DNA of 64,000 nt, taken from the NCBI RefSeq assembly GCF_001683795.1, contig NZ_LIGX01000028.1, positions 62,001-126,000 on the forward strand, written 5' to 3'. Shown here piece by piece: positions 18,815-27,709 of the stretch. The stretch comes from Neoakkermansia glycaniphila. GTDB lineage: Bacteria > Verrucomicrobiota > Verrucomicrobiia > Verrucomicrobiales > Akkermansiaceae. The notes under the pieces are model-generated. The model made no database searches, was not told where the DNA came from, and saw nothing but the letters and a program-made list of their open reading frames with translations. Numbering within the stretch: position 1 is the stretch's first letter; each line of letters begins with the position of its first letter. A program made the position numbers and the translations under genes.

Positions 18815-19732
18815 ATGAAAACATTACCTATCATCCTTGCCATCGGCCTCCTTGGAACGCCTCTCGGAGTCGGCAAACCCGAATCGCAACCGGCCTCCCC
18901 CGAAGCGGAACGCTTATTCCGCAAAGCAGCCGAACAAGGCAACAAGGATGCCGAAGAACAACGGAAAATAATCAGACAGACCTTGCAACCCGCTCTTTCA
19001 GAGAAGCCTGACAACATTCCCGAATCGCCTGATGCAGCGGCATCGCAACAGACTCTCCAACCGCTCGATCAGCAACAGCTCAAACAATTGATCACATTTG
19101 CCGAACAAGGAAATAGCAACGCCCAATACCTCCTTGGCGCCATTTTCATGAACGGAACCGGAATCGAAAAAAACGAAACCAAAGCATTCGAGTGGTTCAA
19201 AAAAGCAGCCGTTCAAAACCATACAAAAGCCCAATGCATGCTCGGAATGTGCTACTTACAGGGCATTGGAACGAAAAAAGATGAAAAACAGGGAATCGAG
19301 ATCATACAAAAAGTTGTGGCACAAGGCGACGCAAAAGCCAAATACCTTCTCGGTTTGTGCTATCTCGAAGGTACGGGGGTTAAGAAAAATGCAACCCGCG
19401 GATTTCAGCTAATGGCTCAGGCAGCAGAACAGGGTGATAGCGAATCACAAAGCGCTCTCGGTGTGTGCTATGAGAAAGGTATCGGAACTGAAAAAAATAC
19501 GGCGAAATCATTTCAATGGTTTAAAAAAGCAGCGGAACAAGGCGATAGCAACGCACAGTTCATAATCGGGTTACACTACATCCAAGGCACGGCCACAAAG
19601 AAAAATACGAAGGAAGCGGAACACTGGCTTCAGAAATCCGCCGATCAAGGCAATCAGGAAGCTGCGGAACTCCTGCAAATGATCCGCCAAACCATGCAAC
19701 CGAAGCTCGAACCGGATAAAACTCCCGAATAG
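18815..19732 (+). CDS. Secreted Sel1-repeat protein (305 aa) with displaced tail module
   Basis: 305 residues with signal peptide MKTLPIILAIGLLGTPLGVG. Directly after it, residues about 29-70 (EAERLFRKAAEQGNKDAEE, then RQTLQP) match the C-terminal tail of the 840-aa paralogue (EAERLFRNAAEQGYKDAEE, then RQTMQP). A tail module thus sits at the N-terminus. Five or six Sel1 repeats follow (ALGVCYEKGIGTEKNTAKSF), and the protein ends with the same tail type again. The stop is TAG where the 840-aa paralogue has TGG at the aligned position; the following six codons still read like the paralogue's end (LHL). Third codon positions are more AT-rich than in the first Sel1 gene. Confidence 0.88.
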   Translation: MKTLPIILAIGLLGTPLGVGKPESQPASPEAERLFRKAAEQGNKDAEEQRKIIRQTLQPALSEKPDNIPESPDAAASQQTLQPLDQQQLKQLITFAEQGNSNAQYLLGAIFMNGTGIEKNETKAFEWFKKAAVQNHTKAQCMLGMCYLQGIGTKKDEKQGIEIIQKVVAQGDAKAKYLLGLCYLEGTGVKKNATRGFQLMAQAAEQGDSESQSALGVCYEKGIGTEKNTAKSFQWFKKAAEQGDSNAQFIIGLHYIQGTATKKNTKEAEHWLQKSADQGNQEAAELLQMIRQTMQPKLEPDKTPE

Positions 19733-19895
19733 TCTTCCCTGCACCTGTAACTCATCAATCCCCCTCTGCCTCAAAACAATCCGCCTCCGGCCTATATCTT
19801 CAGCATCCGATTCCATCACAAACCAATTCAAGCACCCACATGAAAACAACCATCTACGTCTTCGCCGGCATCATGGCGGCTTACCTGCCTGCAAT
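19680..19895 (+). repeat. Tail-intergenic-leader repeat, copy 1
   Basis: About 215 bases spanning the 3' end of the third Sel1 gene, the whole intergenic region and the signal-peptide codons of the fourth. Copy 2 lies at 22288-22510. The shared landmarks in order are the IRQTMQP codons, CACCTGTAACTCATCAATCC (19742-19761), CCTCAAAACAATCC, TATATCTTCA, CCAATTCAAGCA and the GCCGGCATCATGGCGGC leader codons. Small indels separate the copies. Confidence 0.85.
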
Positions 19896-22362
19896 CGCTC
19901 AGCATAAACCTGTTACAGCCGTCACAGAACAAACCGGCAGCCCCGTCATGGAGAAGCTCTCCATCGAACAATTGACCGCTCGCGCCGAACAGGGAAACGC
20001 CGATGCCCAGTGCGAACTCGCCACACGCTACGGCAATGGTGAAGGAGTCAACGTCGATATCAAGCAGGCTATCCGTTGGTTCCGAAAGGCAGCCGAACAA
20101 AAGCACCCCCGTGCTCTCGGAGCCATGGGAATGGCCTACCTCCTAGGACGAGGCATCCCGCAGGACACGCAAAAAGCCATCAGCCTCCTCCAACAGGCGG
20201 CAGACATGGGAGACTCCAAATCCCAGGTACTGCTGGCAATCTGCTACGCATCGGGGCGCGGTGTCCCGCAGGACATGGCCAAAGCCGAACAACTGGCTCA
20301 TCAAATTGCCGCACACGGCACTCCAAGTGCGAAATATGACCTCGCCGCCAGCTATCTGCGGGGAGAAGGATTCCCACCATCACCGGAACGCGGCTTTGCC
20401 CTCATGAAGGATGCCTGCGAACATGGAGTGCTGCATGCCAAGGGAGCTTTGGGAGTCTGTTACCTCCAGGGCCTCGGCACCGCACAGGATGCCGCACAAG
20501 GACTGCGCCTCCTGCAGGAAGCCGCCGATGAAGGAGACATCCAATCCGGGGCAAATCTTGGAGCCGCTTACATTCAGGGAATCGGCGTCGAAAAAAACAT
20601 CGGCAAAGCCATTCCCCTCTTGCGCAAAGCAGCAGAACAGGGGGATAGCACGGCTCAATGCAACCTCGGCTTCTGCTACCAGGATGCCATCGGCGAACAC
20701 CACGATCCCGAACAAGCCGCCTACTGGTTCGAAAAATCAGCCAAACAGGGCAATCGACGGGGGCAATACATGCTCGGCCTCAGCTACTACACGGCGGATG
20801 GCCTGCCCCGCGACCTCGAACAGGCAGTTTACTGGTTCCGCACGGCAGCAGAAAACGGCATCCCTGATGCCCAAACCCACCTCGGCCTCTGTTACGTGCA
20901 AGGAGGCGGCGTACAGGCCGACCCGGCGCAGGCATTCCTCTGGTTCACCAAAGCCGCTCAACAAGGAAATACGGACGGACAGCGCAACCTCGGCCTCTGC
21001 TATGCGGACGGCCTCGGTACCGACAAAAACCCGGCCAAAGCCATCGAATGGTTCACCAAGGCAGCCGAACAGCAGGACAGCCAGGCACAATATGCTCTGG
21101 CTTGCTGCTATGCTGAAAACAACCTCCCCGGACTGCCCGACATGGCCAAAGCCTTCTACTGGTTCCAAAAAGCGGCAGCACAGAACTACCCGGACGCCCA
21201 ATACCGCCTCGGCAAATGCTACATCGAAGGCTCCGGAACCGAAAAGAACAGCAAACTCGGCATCGAATGGCTCAACAAAGCCATCGCACAAGGGCAGGAA
21301 GACGCCCGGCTCTACCTCACCCGCCAAGCCCCGTTAGCAGACACCGAACTCACCCTTGAACAAATCCGCCAACAAGCCGAACAGGGCAATGCGGAAGCTC
21401 AATTCTACCTCGGAGAATGCTACCGGCAGGGCATCAGCATGGAACAAAACCCCGCCAAGGCCTTCCAACTCTACACAAAATCGGCGGCTCAAAACTATGC
21501 CCCGGCTCAAGCGCTCCTCGGCTACTGCCATCAAAACGGAATAGGCACCGGCAAAAATCCTCAGGAAGCCGTCCTCTGGTACCGCAAAGCGGCAGACCAA
21601 GGCAATGCACAAGGCCAGAGAATGCTGGGCGTCTGGTACATGCAAGGAGACGGCACTCCGGAAAACATGGCACAAGCTGTTTCTTGGTTCGAAAAAGCCG
21701 CCATGCAGGGCAACGCCATCGCCCAGTACAATCTGGGTATCTGCCATCTGCAGGGCCAAGGCACACCTGCAGACCCGCAAAAAGCCATCCTTTGGCTCAC
21801 CAAAGCGGCCGAAAACGGCGATGCCAATGCACCCTACACCCTCGGAGAACTCTACGGTAACAGCGGCCAAGTACCGAAAAACATGCAACTGGCCCTCCAA
21901 TGGATCCGCATGGCCGCCGAACGAAATCAAGCCGATGCTCAATACAGGCTGGGAGCCACCCTTTTGCTGGGCGACGGTCTCCCTAAAGACGAAAAACAGG
22001 GTATCATGTGGACGCGCAAAGCCGCCGATCAAGGCCATATCGAAGCACAAAACAACCTTGGCCTCGCCTACCTGAACGGCACAGGCACACCGCGCGACTA
22101 TGAACAGGCATTCTACTGGTACAAACAGGCGGCAGAACAAGGGAACGCCACCGCCCAATACAACCTGGGACTCATGTATTCCCAGGGCAAAGGCACCGAG
22201 AAAAACATCCTGGAAGCGGAACGCCTGTTCCGCAATGCAGCCGAACAAGGCTACAAGGATGCCGAAGAACAACTGAAAAAAATCCGCCAAACCATGCAGC
22301 CGAATCTCTACCCGGAAAAAGAACCGGATCACACGCCCGAATGGCCTACCTTACACCTGTAA
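19840..22362 (+). CDS. Secreted Sel1-repeat protein (840 aa)
   Basis: 840 residues, the largest Sel1 protein here. The signal peptide (1-21, FAGIMAAYLPAIAQ) shares the AGIMAA core with the next two genes. About 22 Sel1 repeats follow, such as AEQGNADAQCELATRYGNGE. One internal unit near residue 500 (ADTELTLEQIRQQAEQGNAE) repeats the start of the mature chain (MEKLSIEQLTARAEQGNAD), suggesting that two ancestral arrays were joined end to end. The C-terminal tail is RQTMQPNLYPEKEPDHTPEW. No enzymatic motif. It is exported and probably works as an interaction scaffold (family knowledge); its partner is unknown. Confidence 0.9.
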   Translation: MKTTIYVFAGIMAAYLPAIAQHKPVTAVTEQTGSPVMEKLSIEQLTARAEQGNADAQCELATRYGNGEGVNVDIKQAIRWFRKAAEQKHPRALGAMGMAYLLGRGIPQDTQKAISLLQQAADMGDSKSQVLLAICYASGRGVPQDMAKAEQLAHQIAAHGTPSAKYDLAASYLRGEGFPPSPERGFALMKDACEHGVLHAKGALGVCYLQGLGTAQDAAQGLRLLQEAADEGDIQSGANLGAAYIQGIGVEKNIGKAIPLLRKAAEQGDSTAQCNLGFCYQDAIGEHHDPEQAAYWFEKSAKQGNRRGQYMLGLSYYTADGLPRDLEQAVYWFRTAAENGIPDAQTHLGLCYVQGGGVQADPAQAFLWFTKAAQQGNTDGQRNLGLCYADGLGTDKNPAKAIEWFTKAAEQQDSQAQYALACCYAENNLPGLPDMAKAFYWFQKAAAQNYPDAQYRLGKCYIEGSGTEKNSKLGIEWLNKAIAQGQEDARLYLTRQAPLADTELTLEQIRQQAEQGNAEAQFYLGECYRQGISMEQNPAKAFQLYTKSAAQNYAPAQALLGYCHQNGIGTGKNPQEAVLWYRKAADQGNAQGQRMLGVWYMQGDGTPENMAQAVSWFEKAAMQGNAIAQYNLGICHLQGQGTPADPQKAILWLTKAAENGDANAPYTLGELYGNSGQVPKNMQLALQWIRMAAERNQADAQYRLGATLLLGDGLPKDEKQGIMWTRKAADQGHIEAQNNLGLAYLNGTGTPRDYEQAFYWYKQAAEQGNATAQYNLGLMYSQGKGTEKNILEAERLFRNAAEQGYKDAEEQLKKIRQTMQPNLYPEKEPDHTPEWPTLHL

Positions 22363-22510
22363 CTCATCAATCCCCCCCCTCCGCCTCAAAACAATCCCCC
22401 TCCGTCATATATCTTCAACATTCGATCTCATCACCAACCAATTCAAGCATTCACATGAAAACAAGCATCTACATCCTCGCCGGCATCATGGCGGCAGCCC
22501 TGCCCGCCTC
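22288..22510 (+). repeat. Tail-intergenic-leader repeat, copy 2
   Basis: The second copy of the unit at 19680-19895, spanning the 3' end of the 840-aa gene, the intergenic region and the signal-peptide codons of the 394-aa gene. The intergenic sequence is conserved nearly as well as the coding ends, indicating recent segmental duplication or gene conversion rather than protein-level convergence. Confidence 0.85.
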
Positions 22511-23639
22511 CGGCCAGCAACCCACAGTCGCCCCCGAAAGCATCGTCCCTCAGCAACATCCTGAAAACAGCATGGACCAACTCTCCTTCACTCAAGTCAA
22601 AAAACTTGCCGAACAAGGGGACACCTATGCACAAGCCGCTCTCGGCATCCGTTATCTTGAAGGCAGCGGTACAGAGAAAAACCCGGAACTCGCCTTCCGA
22701 TGGTTACAAAAAGCCGCCAAACAGGGTTTCCCATCCGCGCAACGTCTCCTTGGCTATTGTTATAAGGATGGGATCGGTACAGAGAAAAACATGGATAACG
22801 CGATCACGTGGCTCAAAAAAGCTGCCGAACAGGGCGATGCCCCAGCTCAATGTATTCTCGGCTTTAGCTACATGGAGGGTACCGGTACAGAAAAAAACAT
22901 GCGTCTCGCTTTCTACTGGTTCAAAGAAGCCGCTGAACAAGAAAATGTACAGGCTCAAAAATACCTCGGCGTCTGCTATCTGGAAGGAAAAGGCACCGAT
23001 AAAAATACAATTCTCGCTTTTCAATGGTTCAAAAAAGCCGCTGAACGAGGCGATGTTGATGCCCAATACAATCTCAGTTTATGCTACATGACAGGCGACG
23101 GGACTGAAAAACACCCGGAACTCGCGCTCCAGTGGTGCAAACAAGCAGCCGCACAAGGTCTTGCCCCGGCTCAATACAACCTTGGAGTCCATTACCTCAA
23201 GGGAATCATTATACAACAAAACCTGACGCTCGCTTTCCAGTGGATCCAAAAAGCTGCAGAACAAGGCTACGCTGAAGCAGAAAACGCCCTCGGAGGTTTC
23301 TACATACAAGGTACCGGTACAGAACAAAATCCGGAACTCGCTTTCCAATGGTTCAAAAAAGCAGCAGAGCAAGGTCATGCAAATTCTCAATATAACCTCG
23401 GAATCTTCTATATGGACGGCATCGGCATGGAGAAAAACTCAGAGCTCGCCTTCCAGTGGTTACAAAAAGCCGCAGCACAGGGTTTCACGGAGGCTCAAGG
23501 CTACCTCGGCTTCTGTTATATGGAAGGAAAAGGCACCGAAAAGAACCTCCGTGAAGCGGAACTCTGGTTCGGCAAAGCTGCTGCACAAGGCGACAAATAT
23601 GCCGAAGAACAACTGGAACAAATCCGCCTAAAGCAATAA
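22455..23639 (+). CDS. Secreted Sel1-repeat protein (394 aa)
   Basis: 394 residues from ATG 22455. An earlier in-frame ATG at 22341 lies inside the previous gene and would bury the signal peptide, so it was rejected. Signal peptide ILAGIMAAALPASGQ. About nine highly regular 36-residue Sel1 repeats follow, with the pattern GTGTEKNPELAFQWLQKAAE; they are more alike to each other than the repeats of the 816-aa protein are, and richer in A/T third positions, implying recent repeat expansion. It ends with the common terminal unit (AAAQGDKYAEEQLEQIRLKQ). Confidence 0.9.
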   Translation: MKTSIYILAGIMAAALPASGQQPTVAPESIVPQQHPENSMDQLSFTQVKKLAEQGDTYAQAALGIRYLEGSGTEKNPELAFRWLQKAAKQGFPSAQRLLGYCYKDGIGTEKNMDNAITWLKKAAEQGDAPAQCILGFSYMEGTGTEKNMRLAFYWFKEAAEQENVQAQKYLGVCYLEGKGTDKNTILAFQWFKKAAERGDVDAQYNLSLCYMTGDGTEKHPELALQWCKQAAAQGLAPAQYNLGVHYLKGIIIQQNLTLAFQWIQKAAEQGYAEAENALGGFYIQGTGTEQNPELAFQWFKKAAEQGHANSQYNLGIFYMDGIGMEKNSELAFQWLQKAAAQGFTEAQGYLGFCYMEGKGTEKNLREAELWFGKAAAQGDKYAEEQLEQIRLKQ

Positions 23640-23677
23640 TTTTACGGCTCGCGTAGGGTTCACTCCATCGGATTCAG

Positions 23678-24220
23678 ATGAAACAAGCTCGCTTCTTCCT
23701 CGCCGGCATCATGGCGGCAGCATGGCCCGTGTACGCACTGTCGGCACCTGAATCTCCCGGCGAATATGTCCATACGCGGCACTTCATCACGGAACACGCG
23801 GATGGAAGCACGGCCTACCTTGACTATCGTATCACGAACAACGGCATCATTCTCGAAATCAACGACGGCACCGACATCTCCCGGCGCATCCTGTTCCTGC
23901 GCTATATCCCGGACGAAACGGGTAAACTCGTCGCCTGCCTGTTGACCATCCGCTACATGACCTTCGATGAAAAAATCAGCAACGACTACATCCCCGATTC
24001 CAACACCCCCGACCTGCACACGGCATGGGCTCGCAACAGGCAGGGCAGCATGGAATTGATCTCCTCGACTGGCGATGAGAAACTGAACAAACTCGACATC
24101 GAACGCGAATTCAAGCACCTCCTGCAGGAATGCCGCAAGCACGCAGGCCAGCTGGGTAATCGTCCACCCCAAACAGCTTCAGCAGCAGCCGAAGCCCCGG
24201 CTCACACCGCACCCCAGTAG
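23678..24220 (+). CDS. Small secreted protein using the Sel1-cluster signal peptide
   Basis: 180 residues. The signal peptide MKQARFFLAGIMAAAWPVYA shares its codons (GCCGGCATCATGGCGGCAG) with the two Sel1 genes upstream, but the mature part has no Sel1 repeat. It has a beta-rich core (STAYLDYRITNNGIILEIND, then LFLRYIPDETGKLVACLLTI) and an Ala/Pro-rich tail. No family was recognised. Its end overlaps the convergent methyltransferase gene by 19 bases. Position and shared leader suggest it belongs to the same export cluster. Confidence 0.75.
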   Translation: MKQARFFLAGIMAAAWPVYALSAPESPGEYVHTRHFITEHADGSTAYLDYRITNNGIILEINDGTDISRRILFLRYIPDETGKLVACLLTIRYMTFDEKISNDYIPDSNTPDLHTAWARNRQGSMELISSTGDEKLNKLDIEREFKHLLQECRKHAGQLGNRPPQTASAAAEAPAHTAPQ

Positions 24221-24960
24221 CTCCGCGTCCTGTGAGGAATCGTCAGCACGCCATCCCTGCTTGCCGACTCGAACAGCCGCACCAAAGCTTCCAGATAAGC
24301 CGCATATCCCGCATCCCCTTCACGCAAAGCATAGGAGGCCGACAGATTTCTGCCCAAAAAACCTTCAAGATCGAATGTCAAATCATTGGCATACTCCCGG
24401 AACTCATAAACACCGTCCCGGAAAAAACGGCGAAATTGCGAATCTCCCTCTTCCTCCATGCCACCGCTGAACCCCTTGAACTCCGGGCAGAATTCGGCAC
24501 ACAGCCGGGCATTGGCAAGCACTACCGGATCATCCGCCACCCGGCTGTTCCAAACGAGGGCCACGCGGCCTTCATTCCTCAGAACTCGCCTGCACTCCTT
24601 CCGGAAGGCAGCCGCATCGAACCAATGAAACGCCTGCCCCGCCGTCACCAGATCGGCACATGCGCCATCCAGCCCCGTCGCCTCGGCCGTTCCCTTGCGT
24701 GCTCGGAACCCTTCATATCCTCCCAAAGTCCGCTCGGCCACGGCCCTCATCTCATCGTTCGGCTCCACGGCATACACGGACAAGCCCTTCTCCAGCAACT
24801 GGCGGGTCAGCTTGCCCGTACCGGAACCGACATCGGCCACGGCACATCCGGCAGACAACCCATGCTCCCGCACAAGATCATCCAGCCATTCCGCCGGATA
24901 GCCCGGCCTGAACCGCTCATACACATCGGACTTGCCTGAAAAACGCTCGGTCGAATCCAT
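24202..24960 (-). CDS. Class I SAM-dependent methyltransferase
   Basis: 252 residues from ATG 24960. Two consecutive ATGs follow a GGAGGGA element; the second gives the better spacing (about 5 bases). Motif I is VADVGSGTGKLTRQLLEKG, followed by the acidic end of beta-2 (VYAVEPNDEM). GQAFHWFD and RVALVWNSR mark the motif II/III region of the UbiE/Methyltransf_11 group. It would methylate a small molecule with S-adenosylmethionine in the cytoplasm; the substrate is not evident. It converges on the small secreted protein gene and diverges from the membrane protein at 25129. Confidence 0.88.
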   Translation of the reverse strand: MDSTERFSGKSDVYERFRPGYPAEWLDDLVREHGLSAGCAVADVGSGTGKLTRQLLEKGLSVYAVEPNDEMRAVAERTLGGYEGFRARKGTAEATGLDGACADLVTAGQAFHWFDAAAFRKECRRVLRNEGRVALVWNSRVADDPVVLANARLCAEFCPEFKGFSGGMEEEGDSQFRRFFRDGVYEFREYANDLTFDLEGFLGRNLSASYALREGDAGYAAYLEALVRLFESASRDGVLTIPHRTRSYWGAV

Positions 24961-25128
24961 CATTCCCTCCTTTTGCGCAGGCAAACAGACAGCCTGCATA
25001 CAATGCCATTGTACGCGGAAAATCCGGGCGGACAAGAACCCTCCGCGGCATCCCTGCACGGCCGCCGCCCATACCCGCCTTTTTGCTTTACCTCACAGGG
25101 GAAAGCATGTACTCTTTCTGCCAGACAC

Positions 25129-25734
25129 ATGCCAGAAAATTTCACCCAGTTCCTCCATGCCTACGACATGATCCCGCTCTCCTTGGCCGGATACATCCTC
25201 GGAGCCATCCTCATCCTTGCCCATGCCATCGCGCTCATCTTCCCGCAGAAAGTGCAAGGCATCCTGAGCCGCTCGGCACGCAACGACAAGGCGGCGGCCC
25301 TCCTGCTGGCCGTGGACTTCCTGTGGTTCGCCATCATGCTGGGAGGCTGGGGCCCCTTCGCGCCCATGAAAGTATGGCTTTACGAATTCGAAGGCATCCG
25401 CGGCCTCCTCATCATCCTCTGCCCCATCACCTGCATCCTGCTCATTACCTTCGTCAAAGACCTCCTCTTCCCCCGTGCGCTCGGCATGTTCGGCTTGCTC
25501 GCCGCAGCACCCTTCCTGTACGCCGCCTTCCTCGAAGACCCCGGCACGCGCCTCCTCATACCGATCTGGTGCTACGCGGTCATCACCCTCAGCATCTTCT
25601 GGATCGCCAAACCGTACCTGTACCGCAACATGGTCGCCGCTCTGCTCGCTCGCCCCAAACTCTGGGCGCAGCTCTGCATCGCCGGCATCGCCTACGGCAT
25701 CGCCGTACTCGTCTCCGCCATCCTGTACTGGTAA
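25129..25734 (+). CDS. Multi-pass membrane protein of unknown function
   Basis: 201 residues from ATG 25129 (MPENFTQFLHAYDMIPL). An in-frame ATG at 24973 would add 52 residues with no membrane or signal character and would overlap the divergent promoter region. About six hydrophobic helices: LAGYILGAILILAHAIALI, the AAALLLAVDFLWFAIML stretch, LLIILCPITCILLITF, MFGLLAAAPFLYAAF, WCYAVITLSIFWIA and LCIAGIAYGIAVLVSAIL. No transporter motif was recognised. The deaminase gene starts 17 bases after its stop, so they are likely co-transcribed. Confidence 0.75.
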   Translation: MPENFTQFLHAYDMIPLSLAGYILGAILILAHAIALIFPQKVQGILSRSARNDKAAALLLAVDFLWFAIMLGGWGPFAPMKVWLYEFEGIRGLLIILCPITCILLITFVKDLLFPRALGMFGLLAAAPFLYAAFLEDPGTRLLIPIWCYAVITLSIFWIAKPYLYRNMVAALLARPKLWAQLCIAGIAYGIAVLVSAILYW

Positions 25735-25750
25735 CACACATCTTCCCGGC

Positions 25751-27073
25751 ATGAAACAAACCTGCGACACCATCTTCACCGCCGCCTTCGTCGTCACCCA
25801 GAACGAAACGCGCACCGTCATCCCGCAGGGGGCTATCGCCGTCTCCGGCAACCGCATCGCGGCAGTCGGCCCGGCAAGCGACATCGCCTCCGCATGGGAA
25901 GCCGGGGAAACCGTCTCCCTCGACAACGCCGCCCTCATGCCCGGCCTCATCAACGGCCACACCCACATCCCGATGAGCGCACTGCGCGGCTACTCGGACG
26001 ACAAAAACCTGATGGACTGGCTCACGAAAGACATCTTTCCCATCGAAGCCCACCTCACCCCGGAAATCATCCGCACCGCCTCCGAATTCTCCTGCGCCGA
26101 AATGATGCGCACCGGCACTACCGCCTTCTACGACATGTACATGCACGAACGCTCCGTCTTCCAGGCGGCGGACCGCATGGGCATGCGTGCCGTCATGGGA
26201 GAATCCATGACCCACTTCTTCCCGGGACTCTCCGCCGCCTCCGAACAGGAACTCCGCGACCTCATCCTCGCCCTCGCCGAAGAATGGAAAGGCCACCCGC
26301 GCATCAAGGGAGCCATCGTCCCCCACGCCATCTACACCACCGGTCCCGACTTCCTCCAGCGATGCCGCGCCCTCGCGGACGAACTCGGCTGGCAATTCGG
26401 CATGCACCTCTCCGAAACTTCCGGAGAAACCGAACGATGCCTCAAACAGCACGGCCAGCGCCCCGTCGAATACTGCCGCAGCCTCGGCATCCTGCGCCCC
26501 GACACCACCCTCTTCCACATGGTCGATACCGACGGCGAAGACCTCGACACCATCGCCGAAGCCGGATGCGCCATCGTCCACAACCCGGCCTCGAACATGA
26601 AACTCACCTCCGGAGCCGCCCCCATCGAAGCCATGCTCTCCCGCGGCATACCTGTCGGCCTCGGCACGGACGGCCCTGCCAGCAACAATAGCCAGAACAT
26701 GGTCCGGGAAATGTACCTCTGCTCTCTGCTCCAGAAGCTCGACACCATGGACCCCACCGCCCTGCCCGCCCAAACCGCTCTCGACATGGCCACCCGGGGC
26801 AGCGCCCGCGCCCTCCACTGGGAAGGCCTCGGCACCATCGAACCCGGCAGCATCGCCGACTTCGTCGCCCTCGGGCTCGACGAACCCAACATGCAGCCCG
26901 TCCACAACATCGTCTCGAACATCGTCTATGCCGCCACAGGACTCGAAAACCGCCTCACCGTCGTCGACGGGCGCATCCTCTACCGCGAAGGCCGCTACCT
27001 CTCCTGCGACTACGAAGCCCTGAAAGGCGAAATCGCCGCCATCCGGCAATGGATCGCCTCCAAGGCATCCTGA
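25751..27073 (+). CDS. mtaD: Amidohydrolase, 5-methylthioadenosine/S-adenosylhomocysteine deaminase type
   Basis: 440 residues from ATG 25751 (MKQTCDTIFTAAFVVTQNE). The metal-dependent amidohydrolase TIM barrel is shown by MPGLINGHTHIPMSALRG (HxH metal site), FGMHLSETSGE (metal His plus substrate Glu), a third His in LFHMVDTDGEDL and the metal Asp in VGLGTDGPASNNSQNM. This combination is that of the MTA/SAH deaminase/TrzN-like group, which deaminates methylthioadenosine and S-adenosylhomocysteine by-products. The methyltransferase at 24202 is a plausible source of SAH, but the link is only positional. It is probably transcribed with the preceding membrane protein and the following exonuclease (11-base gap). 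Confidence 0.88.
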   Translation: MKQTCDTIFTAAFVVTQNETRTVIPQGAIAVSGNRIAAVGPASDIASAWEAGETVSLDNAALMPGLINGHTHIPMSALRGYSDDKNLMDWLTKDIFPIEAHLTPEIIRTASEFSCAEMMRTGTTAFYDMYMHERSVFQAADRMGMRAVMGESMTHFFPGLSAASEQELRDLILALAEEWKGHPRIKGAIVPHAIYTTGPDFLQRCRALADELGWQFGMHLSETSGETERCLKQHGQRPVEYCRSLGILRPDTTLFHMVDTDGEDLDTIAEAGCAIVHNPASNMKLTSGAAPIEAMLSRGIPVGLGTDGPASNNSQNMVREMYLCSLLQKLDTMDPTALPAQTALDMATRGSARALHWEGLGTIEPGSIADFVALGLDEPNMQPVHNIVSNIVYAATGLENRLTVVDGRILYREGRYLSCDYEALKGEIAAIRQWIASKAS

Positions 27074-27084
27074 CCGGAACCCCC

Positions 27085-27678
27085 ATGCCAGCCCCCGCCG
27101 ACATCATCCGCCACCTCTCCTTCGCCGCCATCGACTTCGAATCGGCCGGAGCCGCGCCGGGAGAAACGGACCAGCCCGTCCAGATCGGCATTGCCCGCAT
27201 CGACGGCACGGCAGGCGCCATCCGCACCTGGACATCCTACATCGCCGTCACCCGCCCCGTCCGCTGGACCGCGTCCAAAATCCACGGCATCACCACGGAA
27301 ATGCTCGCCGAGGCACCGCCCTACATCAGCCTCTGGCCCCCAATCAAAGAACATCTTGAAGGCACCGTCGCCATCGGCCACAACCACTCCACCGAACAGC
27401 GATTCCTCCGCCAATTTCCCGGGCACGGCTTCGGCCCGTGGCTGGACACCCTCGCCCTCGCCCGCGCCTGCCTTCCGGCTCTCCCCTCCCACAGCCTCGG
27501 CGACATCGCTTCCGCCCTCGGATTGACGGAACAAATCTCCGCCATCGTCCCCGGCAAAACATGGCACGATGCCCTGTACGACGCCACAGCCAGCCTCTGC
27601 ATACTCCTCCACCTCATCCGGGAACTGCAACTCGAAGACGCGCCGCTCGACCGCCTCGGCTTCGCACTGACCTTCTGA
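27085..27678 (+). CDS. DEDDh-family 3'-5' exonuclease (DnaQ-like)
   Basis: 197 residues from ATG 27085. Exo motifs are in order: ExoI in FAAIDFESAGAAPGE (Asp and Glu), ExoII in AIGHNHSTEQRFLRQF (an Asn-His pair stands where N-x-x-F-D is more usual, so this motif is atypical), and ExoIII in TWHDALYDATASL (His and Asp). The family removes nucleotides from 3' ends, as DNA polymerase epsilon subunits or exonuclease X do. The stretch SKIHGITTEML is the common DEDDh substrate loop. It lies 11 bases behind the deaminase gene. Confidence 0.85.
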   Translation: MPAPADIIRHLSFAAIDFESAGAAPGETDQPVQIGIARIDGTAGAIRTWTSYIAVTRPVRWTASKIHGITTEMLAEAPPYISLWPPIKEHLEGTVAIGHNHSTEQRFLRQFPGHGFGPWLDTLALARACLPALPSHSLGDIASALGLTEQISAIVPGKTWHDALYDATASLCILLHLIRELQLEDAPLDRLGFALTF

Positions 27679-27709
27679 CAGCCGGTGCATTTCCCGGCCA
27701 TCGGCAAAC

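Noticed and set aside
14999..23639. Regular repeats that could be read as a CRISPR or other DNA repeat array
   Set aside because: The periodicity is about 108 bases and lies inside open frames, reflecting 36-residue Sel1 protein repeats; no palindromic repeats with unique spacers are present.
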